NCBI RefSeq assembly: GCF_001870435.1
Contig: NZ_MDDR01000007.1
Location: 354,269 to 418,268 of the forward strand
DNA from: Pseudomonas costantinii
GTDB taxonomy: Bacteria > Pseudomonadota > Gammaproteobacteria > Pseudomonadales > Pseudomonadaceae
DNA: 64,000 bases
Direction: 5' to 3'
The notes under the pieces were generated by a model, which was not told the DNA's origin, ran no database searches, and saw nothing but the letters and a program-made list of their open reading frames with translations. The position numbers and the translations under genes are program-made. Of this stretch, positions 28,775 to 42,000 are shown one piece after another (positions within the stretch are counted from its first letter, which is position 1; each line of letters opens with the position of its first letter).

Positions 28775-28920
28775 TAGGTTCTTCCACGGAGGCTGCGGCC
28801 AAAGGCCAGTGCGCAACATCATCAGACGGAGCGACGGCAAAGGGCCGCATTATATCGGCCCTTTGCCGGTGGTACAGCGTGTTTATGCGATAGAGACGCT
28901 CAATTAGACGGTCTGCACTG

Positions 28921-29925
28921 TCATTTCCGCGAGAATTCGACGAATGCCTCAAGCACTCGCTCAATCTGCGCCCGGCTGACGTCCAGATGCGTGACCATGC
29001 GCAGGCGTGGCGCAGCCGTCAACTTGATCCCTCGCTCGGCGGCAAACGCTTTCAAAGCCTGCGCCTGATCACCAATCTGCACGTAGACCATGTTGGTCTG
29101 CACCGGCTCCACCGTATAACCAGCCTTGCGCAGCTCATCGCCTAGCCATTGGGCGTTGGCGTGATCCTCGGCCAGGCGCTGCACCTGGTGATCCAGGGCA
29201 TACAGCCCCGCCGCTGCCAGGGAACCGGCCTGACGCATACCACCGCCGACCATCTTGCGTAGACGCCGAGCCTTGACGATCAATGCCGTGGAGCCACACA
29301 GCACAGAGCCAATCGGCGCGCCCAGGCCCTTGGACAAGCACACCGACACCGAATCGAAATGCTGGGCAATCTCTCGGGCATCCACCCCCAGCTTGACCGC
29401 CGCGTTATAAATCCGCGCGCCGTCCAAATGCAGCGCCAGGCCGTGTTCACGGGTAAACGCCCGCGCCTTCGCCAAGTATTCCAACGGGAGTACCTTGCCC
29501 TGCATGGTGTTTTCCAGCGCCAGCAAACGGGTACGAGCGAAGTGAAAGTCGTCCGGTTTGATCGCCGCCAGCACGTGGTTCAAGTCGAGGGAGCCGTCCG
29601 GCTGGACTTCCAACGGCTGCGGCTGGATCGACCCAAGCACCGCCGCACCGCCGCCTTCGTATTTGTAGGTGTGGGCCTGCTGCCCGACGATATATTCCTC
29701 ACCGCGCTCACAGTGAGCCATCAACGCCAGCAGGTTGCTCATGGTGCCAGTGGGCACGAACAACGCCGCCGCGAACCCCAGGCGCTTGGCCAACTCGGCC
29801 TCCAGGTGGTTGACGCTGGGGTCTTCGCCATAGACGTCGTCGCCGCTGACGGCGCTGGCCATGGCGTCCCGCATACCGGCGGTGGGTTGGGTCACGGTGT
29901 CGCTGCGCAGATCGATCACAGACAT
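28921..29925 (-). CDS. ltaE: low-specificity L-threonine aldolase
   Basis: PLP enzyme splitting L-threonine or L-allo-threonine to glycine and acetaldehyde. From ATG 29925 ([22 protein letters not shown]) it has 334 residues. Motifs: [14 protein letters not shown] near 28-41, [12 protein letters not shown] near 165 and the PLP lysine in [16 protein letters not shown] near 197. A 21-codon upstream in-frame extension lacks family features. The gene stands alone between alaS and the FMN riboswitch. Confidence 0.93.
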   Translation of the reverse strand: MSVIDLRSDTVTQPTAGMRDAMASAVSGDDVYGEDPSVNHLEAELAKRLGFAAALFVPTGTMSNLLALMAHCERGEEYIVGQQAHTYKYEGGGAAVLGSIQPQPLEVQPDGSLDLNHVLAAIKPDDFHFARTRLLALENTMQGKVLPLEYLAKARAFTREHGLALHLDGARIYNAAVKLGVDAREIAQHFDSVSVCLSKGLGAPIGSVLCGSTALIVKARRLRKMVGGGMRQAGSLAAAGLYALDHQVQRLAEDHANAQWLGDELRKAGYTVEPVQTNMVYVQIGDQAQALKAFAAERGIKLTAAPRLRMVTHLDVSRAQIERVLEAFVEFSRK

Positions 29926-30120
29926 GAAACAAGCCTCTAGAAGGTTATGTAAGTTCCTTTTGTGAGTGATTACTGCGGGCAAAGCCACGGAATATCAAGC
30001 CCTGCCTGCATTCAATCGAATACCAACCAAACAAACCGATATAGCTTATCGATACGACGATCGTGCAGTTTTTGAAAAACCATGTTAAAAACTCTCCGCC
30101 GCCAGGGTTCTGGCGACAAC

Positions 30121-30282
30121 GTTCTCAGGGCGGGGTGTAATTCCCCACCGGCGGTAATTACACGCAATGTGTATAGCCCGCGAGCGCTTGGCGCCTCGAA
30201 CTGCTCACGCAGGACGGCGACAAGGTCAGCAGACCCGGTGTGATCCCGGGGCCGACGGTCATAGTCCGGATGAAGAGAGAAC
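30121..30282 (+). ncRNA. FMN riboswitch (RFN element)
   Basis: All conserved RFN blocks are present in order: closing stem GTTCTC (30121-30126) / GAGAAC (30277-30282), AGGGCGGGGTGTAATTCCCC, ACCGGCGGTAA, AGCCCGCGAGCG, GGTCAGCAGACCCGGTGTGA and CCGACGGTCATAGTCCGGATG. It precedes the lumazine synthase gene by 117 bases, so FMN should repress that gene. Confidence 0.97.
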
Positions 30283-30369
30283 GGGATTGGCACCTAAGGG
30301 CCGAACGCCGAACTCATGCGCGCATGACGAAGCTGTCCGTACCCTTAAATCCCATTCGATTCATAACGC

Positions 30370-30392
30370 CCTGTTTTTTTCTTAAACAGGAG
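30370..30392 (+). promoter_or_regulatory. hairpin that hides the ribH ribosome-binding site
   Basis: CCTGTTT at 30370-30376 can pair with AAACAGG at 30384-30390, whose last bases belong to the AGGAG Shine-Dalgarno at 30388-30392. This looks like the expression platform through which the FMN riboswitch blocks translation. Inferred from complementarity. Confidence 0.6.
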
Positions 30393-30399
30393 TCAGAAC

Positions 30400-30909
30400 A
30401 TGCAACCCACCGCAATCGACAGCAAAAGCAAACACCATCACGGCGAACGTATCGCGTTTATCCAGGCCTGCTGGCACAAGGATATTGTCGATCAGAGCCG
30501 TAAAGGCTTCCTCGCCGAAATCATCGCCCAGGGCTACCAGGAATCGGACATCGATTTCTTTGAAGTCGGCGGTGCCTTTGAAATGCCCCTGCACGCCAAG
30601 CTACTGGCCAAGACCGGTCGTTACGCCGGTATCGTCGCCGCTGCGCTTGTGGTGGACGGCGGGATCTACCGTCACGAATTCGTGGCCCAATCGGTGGTCA
30701 GCGGCCTGATGCAGGTACAGCTCGAAACTGAAGTGCCGGTATTCTCGGTGTCCCTGACCCCGCACCACTTCCACGCCGGCAGCGAACACCACGCGTTCTT
30801 CCACGACCATTTCGTGCACAAAGGTCAGGAAGCTGCACGCACCTGCGCCGACACCCTGCACAAAGTTCGCGCGATCCGTCGTAGTGAGCCGCGTGCTGTA
30901 GCAGTCTAA
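30400..30909 (+). CDS. ribH: 6,7-dimethyl-8-ribityllumazine synthase, RibH2-like
   Basis: Penultimate enzyme of riboflavin synthesis, joining the pyrimidinedione and the butanone phosphate. The 169-residue protein has RIAFIQACWHKDIVDQSRKGF at the start, the substrate-binding EVGGAFEMPLHAKLL, VVDGGIYRHEFVAQSVVSGLM and SVSLTPHHF. The last motif and the His-rich C-terminal part resemble the second type of lumazine synthase (RibH2 of Brucella and rhizobia) more than the housekeeping RibH. It is a single gene under an FMN riboswitch rather than part of a rib operon, suggesting a second, FMN-controlled copy; the main copy would lie elsewhere. Confidence 0.9.
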   Translation: MQPTAIDSKSKHHHGERIAFIQACWHKDIVDQSRKGFLAEIIAQGYQESDIDFFEVGGAFEMPLHAKLLAKTGRYAGIVAAALVVDGGIYRHEFVAQSVVSGLMQVQLETEVPVFSVSLTPHHFHAGSEHHAFFHDHFVHKGQEAARTCADTLHKVRAIRRSEPRAVAV

Positions 30910-30925
30910 GCAACACTGTAAAACC

Positions 30926-30953
30926 AATGTGGGAGCAAGCCCGCTCCCACATT
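30926..30953. repeat. REP-type hairpin after ribH
   Basis: AATGTGGGAGC / GCTCCCACATT, an 11-base perfect inverted repeat with a 6-base loop, between convergent ribH and astE. Same core (TGTGGGAGC) as the elements near 33713, 37385 and 46007. Confidence 0.85.
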
Positions 30954-30976
30954 TGGATCCGGTTAAGTCTTAAGAT

Positions 30977-31981
30977 TTATGCCAACCCGGCATCCGTAGT
31001 CGGCACAATCAATATTCCCGCTCGCAAGCCATTCTTCACCTTCGGGTTAGGAAAGATGATGCGTGCGCCCTCCTCCTCGATCACCCAGCGGGTCTTGGCC
31101 ACGTCTTCGGCCAGTAAATAACCCTTCGCCAACGGCGAGAAGTTTTCCACATCCGCCGGTAAGTGAAGCAGGAACGCATCGCTGTGCTTAATCACTTCGC
31201 GCGAGACGGCGAACAGTTGCAGGCCATCGAGACTGTCGGTCTCAGGTTCGGTGCCTTCGATAATTTGCTTCAAGCGAGTTTCCAGGCGCGAAACATCCAC
31301 ACCCTGGTTTTGTCCGAACGGCCGCGCCTTGCCCAACTCCAGGGTGAAGGCCTCGGCATCGAGCTGCTCATAAGTAAACGCTGTGAAGGTGATCGAGGTC
31401 TTGTTCTGCAACAGCACCGCTTCCATACCGGCGGCACGCAAACGCTCCAGCTCACGGCGCGAATGCTGACGCCCCTCCTTCCACGGGTACAAGGCGAACT
31501 GCTCGATCTTCGAGCCACGGATGGCTGTGTGCAGGTCGTAATGCAGGCGCGAACGGTCAGGCAAGCTGAAGAAACTGCGAGCCAATTGCTCCAGCTCGGC
31601 GGCGCGCATGGCTTCGGGGCCAATGTTTTTTTCATGACGGCCGTTGAACAGCCGGTTGACGTCCAGTTCGATATAACGCTCGCCGCGGCGCATGGCCTCG
31701 GGGTTGCCGAACAGGAACAGAATACGGGTGCGGGGTTTGATCTCCCCACGGGCGATGCCATGCAACAGGCGGTCGAGCAGTTCGATCGGCGCCGTTTCAT
31801 TGCCATGGATGCCGGACGACAGCAGCAAGTCGCTGCCGTTGTCCAACGCCTGCGGCGGGCGCACCTCAAGTACGCCCTCGCTGAGCCAGCGCATTTGCAC
31901 GCCGTCGACAGTCAGTTGAATTTTTTGCGCCGGTTCACGACCGGCGAGGGTCAGTTCAAGCAGTTTGCCGAGGGCGAGCAT
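30977..31981 (-). CDS. astE: succinylglutamate desuccinylase
   Basis: Last step of the arginine succinyltransferase pathway, hydrolysing N-succinylglutamate to glutamate and succinate. The 334-residue zinc enzyme has [19 protein letters not shown] near 54-72 (His and Glu zinc ligands), and [19 protein letters not shown] near 148 (third His). It is the last gene of the aru operon (aruE in P. aeruginosa), 11 bases after the small conserved gene. Confidence 0.95.
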   Translation of the reverse strand: MLALGKLLELTLAGREPAQKIQLTVDGVQMRWLSEGVLEVRPPQALDNGSDLLLSSGIHGNETAPIELLDRLLHGIARGEIKPRTRILFLFGNPEAMRRGERYIELDVNRLFNGRHEKNIGPEAMRAAELEQLARSFFSLPDRSRLHYDLHTAIRGSKIEQFALYPWKEGRQHSRRELERLRAAGMEAVLLQNKTSITFTAFTYEQLDAEAFTLELGKARPFGQNQGVDVSRLETRLKQIIEGTEPETDSLDGLQLFAVSREVIKHSDAFLLHLPADVENFSPLAKGYLLAEDVAKTRWVIEEEGARIIFPNPKVKNGLRAGILIVPTTDAGLA

Positions 31982-31992
31982 AAGCAGCTTCC

Positions 31993-32283
31993 TTAGTGGT
32001 TGCAGCCTGGGCCGTGGACGTGATCGTCGTCGTCACCTTCAACGTCGGCCGGTTCCATTTCCAGTTGCAGGCTCATCAGGTTGGTGGCCAATGGGCGCAT
32101 CAGCAGGTTGGCGTATTCGGCGTCGCCTTCTTCCACATCCACACCGATCAGCAGTTGGCCGCGACCGTCGTGCTGGATCCAGATTTCCTTGCCCTGCCAG
32201 ACCACGGCGACGCGGGTGCAGGAGGTTTCCAGCTGGGTGCCATCGGTGTCTTCAAGAATCAGTTTCAGGGTGTCGGTGGTCAT
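31993..32283 (-). CDS. small conserved protein of the aru operon
   Basis: Protein of 96 residues matching in position PA0900 of P. aeruginosa, between astB and astE; role unknown. It is acidic with alternating strand pattern ([35 protein letters not shown]) and ends in an Asp/His/Cys-rich tail ([14 protein letters not shown]) that looks able to bind metal. Retention inside the operon suggests a link to arginine use, perhaps metal delivery to the zinc enzyme AstE; that is speculation. Confidence 0.8.
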   Translation of the reverse strand: MTTDTLKLILEDTDGTQLETSCTRVAVVWQGKEIWIQHDGRGQLLIGVDVEEGDAEYANLLMRPLATNLMSLQLEMEPADVEGDDDDHVHGPGCNH

Positions 32284-32308
32284 AACAATAGTTCTCAGCC
32301 GTATGGCG

Positions 32309-33655
32309 TTAATTGATCTGGAAAGGATAAACCGAGCCCAGTTTAAGGATTTGCGTCAGTTCATCCAGTGCCGTCCGGCACTCAAGCAGCAATTGCGGGT
32401 CAGCCAAGTCGGTTTCACGCAGGCTGTCGCGGTAGTGCTTGTCGACCCATTGGGTCAGCGTCTCGTACAACGGCGCGGTCATGATAACGCCTGGATTCAC
32501 CGCTGCCAGCTCAGTTTCATTCAACGCCACGCGCAAACGCAGGCACGCCGGGCCACCGCCGTTCTGCATGCTTTGCTTGAGATCGAAGACTTTCACTTCA
32601 CGAATCAGCCCGCCGGAAGCGGTCAACCCTTGCAGGTAGTGCCAGACGCGTTCGTTGGCGCGGCATTCTTCCGGCACGATCAGCAGCATCGAGCCGTCGG
32701 CGCGCGTCAGCAACTGGCTGTTGAACAGGTAGGAACGCACTGCATCTTCGACGCTGACCTGGGCACGCGGTACACATACCGACTGGAAGTTACCGCCCAG
32801 CTTGCCCAACTTGCCTTGCAGCTCGGCGAGCATCTGCTCGGTCTTGAGGAACGCATCCTCGTGATAGAACAGCACCTCGCCGTTGCCCACGGCGATCACG
32901 TCGTTATGGAACACCCCGGCATCGATCACCGCCGGGTTCTGTTGACCGTAGACCACGCCTTCATCTTTCAGGCCATGCAAGCGCGCAACGGCCTGGGACG
33001 CTTCCAGCGTCTGGCGTGCCGGGTACTTCTGCGGGGCCGAGTAACGGGTGTCGAACGCACTGCGGCCGAACACGAAAAACTCGACGCCAGCCTCGCCATA
33101 TTCACGGCAGAAACGCGTGTGGTTGGCCGCGCCTTCGTCGCCGAACTGCGCCACCGCCGGCAATGCGGCGTGATGGGCGAAGTGTTTTTGGTCGGCAAAC
33201 ATAGCCCCCAGTACACGGCTGGTGGTCGGATGCTCAATGCTGCGGTGGTATTTGCAATTGAGGTTGGCAGCCGTGAAATGCACGCGGCCATCGGCCGTGT
33301 CGGCGCTTGGGCTGACAGTGGCAGCGTTGGCCACCCACATGCTCGACGCAGAACAGCTGGCAACCAGCAGCGGCATGGCCTGCTTAGCCGCTTGCTGGAT
33401 CACCTGCGCGTCAGTACCGCTGAAACCAAGGTTGCGCAAGGCAGCCACATCAGGACGTTCCTGCGGCGCCAATACACCTTGTACAAAGCCCATTTCCATC
33501 AGGGCTTTCATTTTCTGCAGCCCCTGCAACGCCGCTTCCTTCGGGTTCGAAGATTGCTGGCTGTTGCTCTGGGACGCGACGTTGCCGTAGGACAAACCGC
33601 CGTAGTTATGGGTCGGCCCCACTAGACCGTCAAAATTGACTTCACAGGATTTCAT
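32309..33655 (-). CDS. astB: N-succinylarginine dihydrolase
   Basis: Second pathway step, converting succinylarginine to succinylornithine, CO2 and two ammonia. From ATG 33655 ([28 protein letters not shown]) it is 448 residues, the family length; the frame extends 26 codons upstream through a REP hairpin and is not coding there. Motifs include AFVH-like [11 protein letters not shown] at the start, [12 protein letters not shown], and the catalytic Cys region [16 protein letters not shown] near 365. It lies 78 bases after astD. Confidence 0.95.
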   Translation of the reverse strand: MKSCEVNFDGLVGPTHNYGGLSYGNVASQSNSQQSSNPKEAALQGLQKMKALMEMGFVQGVLAPQERPDVAALRNLGFSGTDAQVIQQAAKQAMPLLVASCSASSMWVANAATVSPSADTADGRVHFTAANLNCKYHRSIEHPTTSRVLGAMFADQKHFAHHAALPAVAQFGDEGAANHTRFCREYGEAGVEFFVFGRSAFDTRYSAPQKYPARQTLEASQAVARLHGLKDEGVVYGQQNPAVIDAGVFHNDVIAVGNGEVLFYHEDAFLKTEQMLAELQGKLGKLGGNFQSVCVPRAQVSVEDAVRSYLFNSQLLTRADGSMLLIVPEECRANERVWHYLQGLTASGGLIREVKVFDLKQSMQNGGGPACLRLRVALNETELAAVNPGVIMTAPLYETLTQWVDKHYRDSLRETDLADPQLLLECRTALDELTQILKLGSVYPFQIN

Positions 33656-33712
33656 CGGCGAGGCTCCACGAACATCTGTTTTTATAGGCTTCAACTTGTT
33701 AACCCGGTCAAC

Positions 33713-33732
33713 TGTGGGAGCTGGCTCCCACA
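33713..33732. repeat. REP-type hairpin between astD and astB
   Basis: TGTGGGAGC-TG-GCTCCCACA, nine-base perfect arms, directly after the astD stop. In the transcript it could tune upstream mRNA stability. Confidence 0.8.
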
Positions 33733-33733
33733 T

Positions 33734-36225
<2,492 letters not shown>

Positions 36226-36273
36226 GCTATCTCCTCAGACGGGCCGCTGTGCAGCCACCCGCGAAACTCTGTT

Positions 36274-37293
36274 TTAAACCGCTACCAGGCGCACACTCGC
36301 GCCCTCGCCAACACCCAGGGCTTCGGCCGTTTCCAGGTCCAACGTCACCGGTTTACCAGGTGCGTAGTCCAGCTCCAGCATCAGCGCGCGGTAATCCTGC
36401 AACTGCGCGTTGCTCACCAGGTACTGGCGGCCTACTCCTTTGACCATCTCACCGATCTTCACCGGCACTACGCGGCTCTGGGCGATCGAGCGAATGCCCG
36501 AAACCCGCGCGTGCAGCGTTGGGCCGCCGTCGAAGATGTCGATGTAGTGGTCGGTCTCGAAGCCTTCGCGCATCAGGATGTCGAAGGTGATCTGCGCACG
36601 CGGGTGTACCTGGCCCATCGCTTCCTGGGCTTCGTCCGGCAGTAGCGGCACGTAGATCGGGTAGTGCGGCATCAACTCGGCGAGGAAGGTGCGGCTTTTC
36701 AGCCCACACAGGCGCTCGGCGGCGGCGTAGTTGAGGTCGAAGAAGTTGCGGCCGATGGCATCCCAGAACGGCGAGTCACCGTTCTCGTCACTGTAGCCGA
36801 CGATCTCGGTCACCACCGAGTCGGCAAAACGCTCGGGGTGGCTGGCGACGAACAGCAGGCGACCACGGGAATTGAGTTCCGACCACGGCGAACCGACCAG
36901 CTCCGGCACCACATAAAAACTGGTGAGCAGGCTGTTGCCGGTGAGGTCGTGGCACTGGGAAAGCACGTGGATCTTGTTGTGGATCTTCAGCTCGCGCGAG
37001 GCATGCACGAAGGTCTCGTTACGAAAACTGTAGAAAGGCTCCGAGTAACCAGCCGAAGCGACGATGGCCGAACAGCCCGCCAGCTTGCCGGTCTCGGTGT
37101 CTTCGAGCACGAAGAAATAGCTTTCTTCACCGTTGAAACTGACCTCGGCCGCGAAGGACGCTTCGCTGGCGGCGATCTTGTCGCTCAGGCGCTCCACATC
37201 GTCCGGCAAGGAGGTGACACCAATCGGGCTGTCCGCAGCCAGACGCTGTACCTCGCCCAGATCAGCCATTTGCGCGGGGCGCATCACCAGCAT
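36274..37293 (-). CDS. aruF: arginine/ornithine N-succinyltransferase, first subunit
   Basis: Paralogue of aruG, 339 residues, beginning MLVMRPAQMADLGEVQRLAADSPIGVTSLP. Shared family motifs are WDAIGRNFFDLNYAAAERLCGL, LLPDEAQEAMGQVHPRAQITFDIL and DIFDGGPTLHARVSGIRSI. In P. aeruginosa the two subunits together succinylate arginine and ornithine. A gap of 48 bases precedes aruG; a REP-type structure lies upstream between it and aruC. Confidence 0.95.
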   Translation of the reverse strand: MLVMRPAQMADLGEVQRLAADSPIGVTSLPDDVERLSDKIAASEASFAAEVSFNGEESYFFVLEDTETGKLAGCSAIVASAGYSEPFYSFRNETFVHASRELKIHNKIHVLSQCHDLTGNSLLTSFYVVPELVGSPWSELNSRGRLLFVASHPERFADSVVTEIVGYSDENGDSPFWDAIGRNFFDLNYAAAERLCGLKSRTFLAELMPHYPIYVPLLPDEAQEAMGQVHPRAQITFDILMREGFETDHYIDIFDGGPTLHARVSGIRSIAQSRVVPVKIGEMVKGVGRQYLVSNAQLQDYRALMLELDYAPGKPVTLDLETAEALGVGEGASVRLVAV

Positions 37294-37384
37294 GGTGTCA
37301 CTCCTTAACTCGAAAAACTCACAGAGGGAAAAATGCCGGACTCAGGATCTGGACTCACACACCTCTCAATGTGCAAGCAGACCC

Positions 37385-37473
37385 ATGTGGGAGCTGGCTT
37401 GCCTGCGATGGCATCAGCTCGGTCTCACTGAAAGACCGAGTTGTCTGCATCGCGGGCAAGCCCAGCTCCCACA
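37385..37473. repeat. paired REP elements between aruC and aruF
   Basis: Outer arms ATGTGGGAGCTGGCTTGCC and GGGCAAGCCCAGCTCCCACAT are complementary with one bulge, GCGATG/CATCGC extends them, and an inner CTCGGTCT/AGACCGAG hairpin caps the structure. This is a BIME-like inverted REP pair within the operon, 64 bases after the aruC stop. Confidence 0.85.
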
Positions 37474-37537
37474 TTTGATTCGGTCCGGCCTATAGAATTT
37501 TTGCTCGACGCCTGATCGCCAGGCGCCGAGCGGCGCA

Positions 37538-38903
<1,366 letters not shown>

Positions 38904-39062
38904 AATAGCGTCGCAATGGCGCAGTTTAAACTGCCCAGGGGTTTTGCGGCAGGGCCAAAGGCAGCCGATTGAAACAAGGCAATCACCCTAACTATCTAGC
39001 CTCTGCCACCACCAGGCGCTTGATTTACTGATGCTCTTTCCAGACATACAGAGATCAGCCCC

Positions 39063-42000
39063 ATGGACACCCACCCCGATAGTCATTATCAGCTTCTGAA
39101 TACGGCGGTTCCGCGCTGGCTAGGCATGGCCAGCGCCAGCAAGCGCGAGACGCTGAAACAGACCACGCCGCGAGTGACTACGGCGCCCGCAGCCCAGCGA
39201 ACCGAACTGCATCGACTGAACGCCGCTCACTGGGAGGCGCAGAACAGCGTCGACGGCGCACTGAAGAACCTGCTGGACGCCAAAGCCTTCGCCAAACCCA
39301 TCCTCGACAGTGCGCTGCTGACCCGCTTCAATCTCGACCTGGACAGTGAGGCGGTGTACCTGCGCCTGTACATCCCACAGACCGTCCCGTGGTTTCCGAT
39401 CCGCACCGGCGGCGCACGCACCTGGACCGTGTCCCTGCTGGATGCTGCCCTGCACAACTTCGACTACAACGAAACCCGGGACCACGCCTACGAGCCCGAC
39501 TCCACTTACATCAGCCAGCCGTCCACCGACGGCCGGTTCGATACGTTGCCCGCCATCCGACAGGCCCTGCCGATCAGTGCGTTTACCCGACTGTGCCGCG
39601 AGCTGGACATTGGCGCCCGCTATGCCCAGTACTTGCGTACTCAATTGGGCATGGATGAAGCGGTGGCCGCCGCCGTGCTGCGACACAAGGTCGATACCAG
39701 CCAGAAAGCCCAGTTGCGCGCCTCCTTGCAACTGGCGTGGGTCCAGGGCGATATCGACGATGACTTTCGGCAGTTGATCGAAGCACTGGTCAGAGGCGAA
39801 CAAGGCGTAGCACTCGACGGTTCGCCCTTGCTCTGTCACGACTTAAGCCTGATGGACGCGCCACTCACCGGCCCCCTGCTGTTTGCCCCCAACCTGGAAA
39901 CCTCACGGAAAGCGCAACGACTGGTGGCCTATATCCCGGATGATCCTGTGCACCCGATCAAGCAATACACCTCACCCTTGGCGTTCAAGCAAGAACTGGT
40001 GCGCCAGCTACGCGACGAGGATTACCAGGTGTTCTTCAGCCGGTTTGTCGACCACGACCGGCGCGGCGTGTTCTTTTCAAGCCTGAGCGAACGCCTGGCG
40101 AAAGTCACTTTCCACCCGCCCGAGCCCGGCAGCGGCCTGGCGCCTTGGCGCAAAGCCCCCACCAATGATCCTAAGCTGCAGTTTGTCGCCACCCCCATCA
40201 CGAACGATCCGTGGCTGCACCTCTACGAACAAAAACTCAACAAACTGCTCAATGACGCGCGCACACTCGCGGTGTCCACGGCCAATGCAGACCGTACGGC
40301 GCGCTGGGCGCTGTGGGACTCCTTCGTCAATGTCGCCTCGGCAATCGTCAACGCGGTCGTGCAAGTGGCGGCGCCGTTTGTGCCCGGCCTCGGCGAATTG
40401 ATGCTGGGCTACATGGCTTACCAACTCCTCGATGACGTGTTTGAAGGGGTCATTGACTGGGCTGAAGGCGAAGGCAGGGAAGCGATCGGTCACTTTGCCG
40501 GGGTTGTTGAGTCGTTGGTGCAATTGGGCGCCTTTGGCGCAGGCGCCACCATCGGTGTCGCCGAGCTACGCAAAGCTTTGCCTGCCGACATCGCGGCCTT
40601 CATCGACCGCTTCAAGCCAGTGAAGCTGGCCAACGACACCACCCGCTACTGGAAGCCCGACCTCAAGCCTTACCAACAACCCTTCACCGCATCACCGCGC
40701 CTGGGCCTCAACGAACAGGGCCTGCACATGATCAATGGCGAATCAATGCTGCCGCTGGACGGCAAGCTGTACGCCGTGGAAAAAGCTCCGGACAGCCAGC
40801 ACTACCGAATCAAACACCCCACACGCCCTGACGCATTCAAGCCCGGCGCACGCCATAACGGCGCGGGCGCCTGGCACACCGAACTAGAGCGCCCGTTGCA
40901 ATGGGACCGCCTGACCCTGCTGGATCGAATCGGCCACAAGGTGAGCGGGCTCAGCACCGCAGACCGTGAACTGGCCCTGAACATCAGCGGTGTGCAAGAA
41001 AACGCGTTGCGCAAGATGCACGTCAACAGCGAGCCTGTCCCACCGCTACTGAGCGATACCCTGGCGCGCCTGAAGATCGACCGCAACCTTACGCAACTGA
41101 TCAGCAGCCTGCGCAGCGATAACCCGACCGAGTACCACAGCGTCGATCCGCAAGACCAATTGCAACTGTTGACCAGCTACGGCTACTGGCCAAAATCCAA
41201 AGCCCTGCAATTTTTCAATGAGCGGGGCCAAGTCACCTGGACCTTCGGTGACCCACGCAAGACCACGGTGCAGATCCACGAGGACCAGTTACAAAATGGC
41301 GACCTGCTCAAGACCGTCCTGAGCGCCTTGCCCCCCGAAGAAATCACCGCGCAATTCGGTGAGCGTGCCAGCGACCCACAACTGAGCCTGGAGGCGCGCA
41401 CGCGCAACCTGAGTAAGAAACTTGCGGACATTGCCGAGAGCAACCGAGCCGCGCTGTTCGATTCGCGCTACGGCCCCTTGCAATTCACCCGTGAACCGCT
41501 TACCCAACAGATCCAGAACGCTGCGCCGGGCCTGCCCGCGAGTATCGCCGACAGCCTGCTCAGGCATGCCACCGGGGCAGACCTTGAGGCACTGGACCTG
41601 CATCGAACACCCGACCACTTGGACCAATTGGCCCGCAGCGTAATGGAGGAAGTGCGGATCAACCGGGCCTACGAAGGCCAACACCTGGACTCGCAGCACA
41701 GCCTCGACACCGACAGGCTGGTGCTCAACTCACTGAAACTGCAGCCAGGTTGGTCGGACCAAATACACCTCGAGGCCCGTCATCTGAGCATGGAGGGCGA
41801 AGTCTGGTGCGCAATTGGCCCCGACGATGCGCCCATTCGACGCACATTGGTTCGTACCGAAACCAACCGTTATGTACCCCATGATCCCAAAGGCCCACTG
41901 TCCAGTGAAACCGATCTGTACACAGCCGTATTGCATGCCTTGCCCGACACCCAACGCGATGCGCTCGGTATCGAGATCCACCAGGGCGCCGAACTGCGGC

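Noticed and set aside
26231..28777. An 848-codon open frame antisense to alaS
   Set aside because: Same cause; Gln/His/Val-rich nonsense composition and no motifs.
30012..30293. A 93-codon minus-strand frame over the FMN riboswitch
   Set aside because: The bases are fully explained by the conserved riboswitch on the other strand.
32081..33625. A 514-codon open frame antisense to astB
   Set aside because: Mirror of a certain gene; no recognisable domain.
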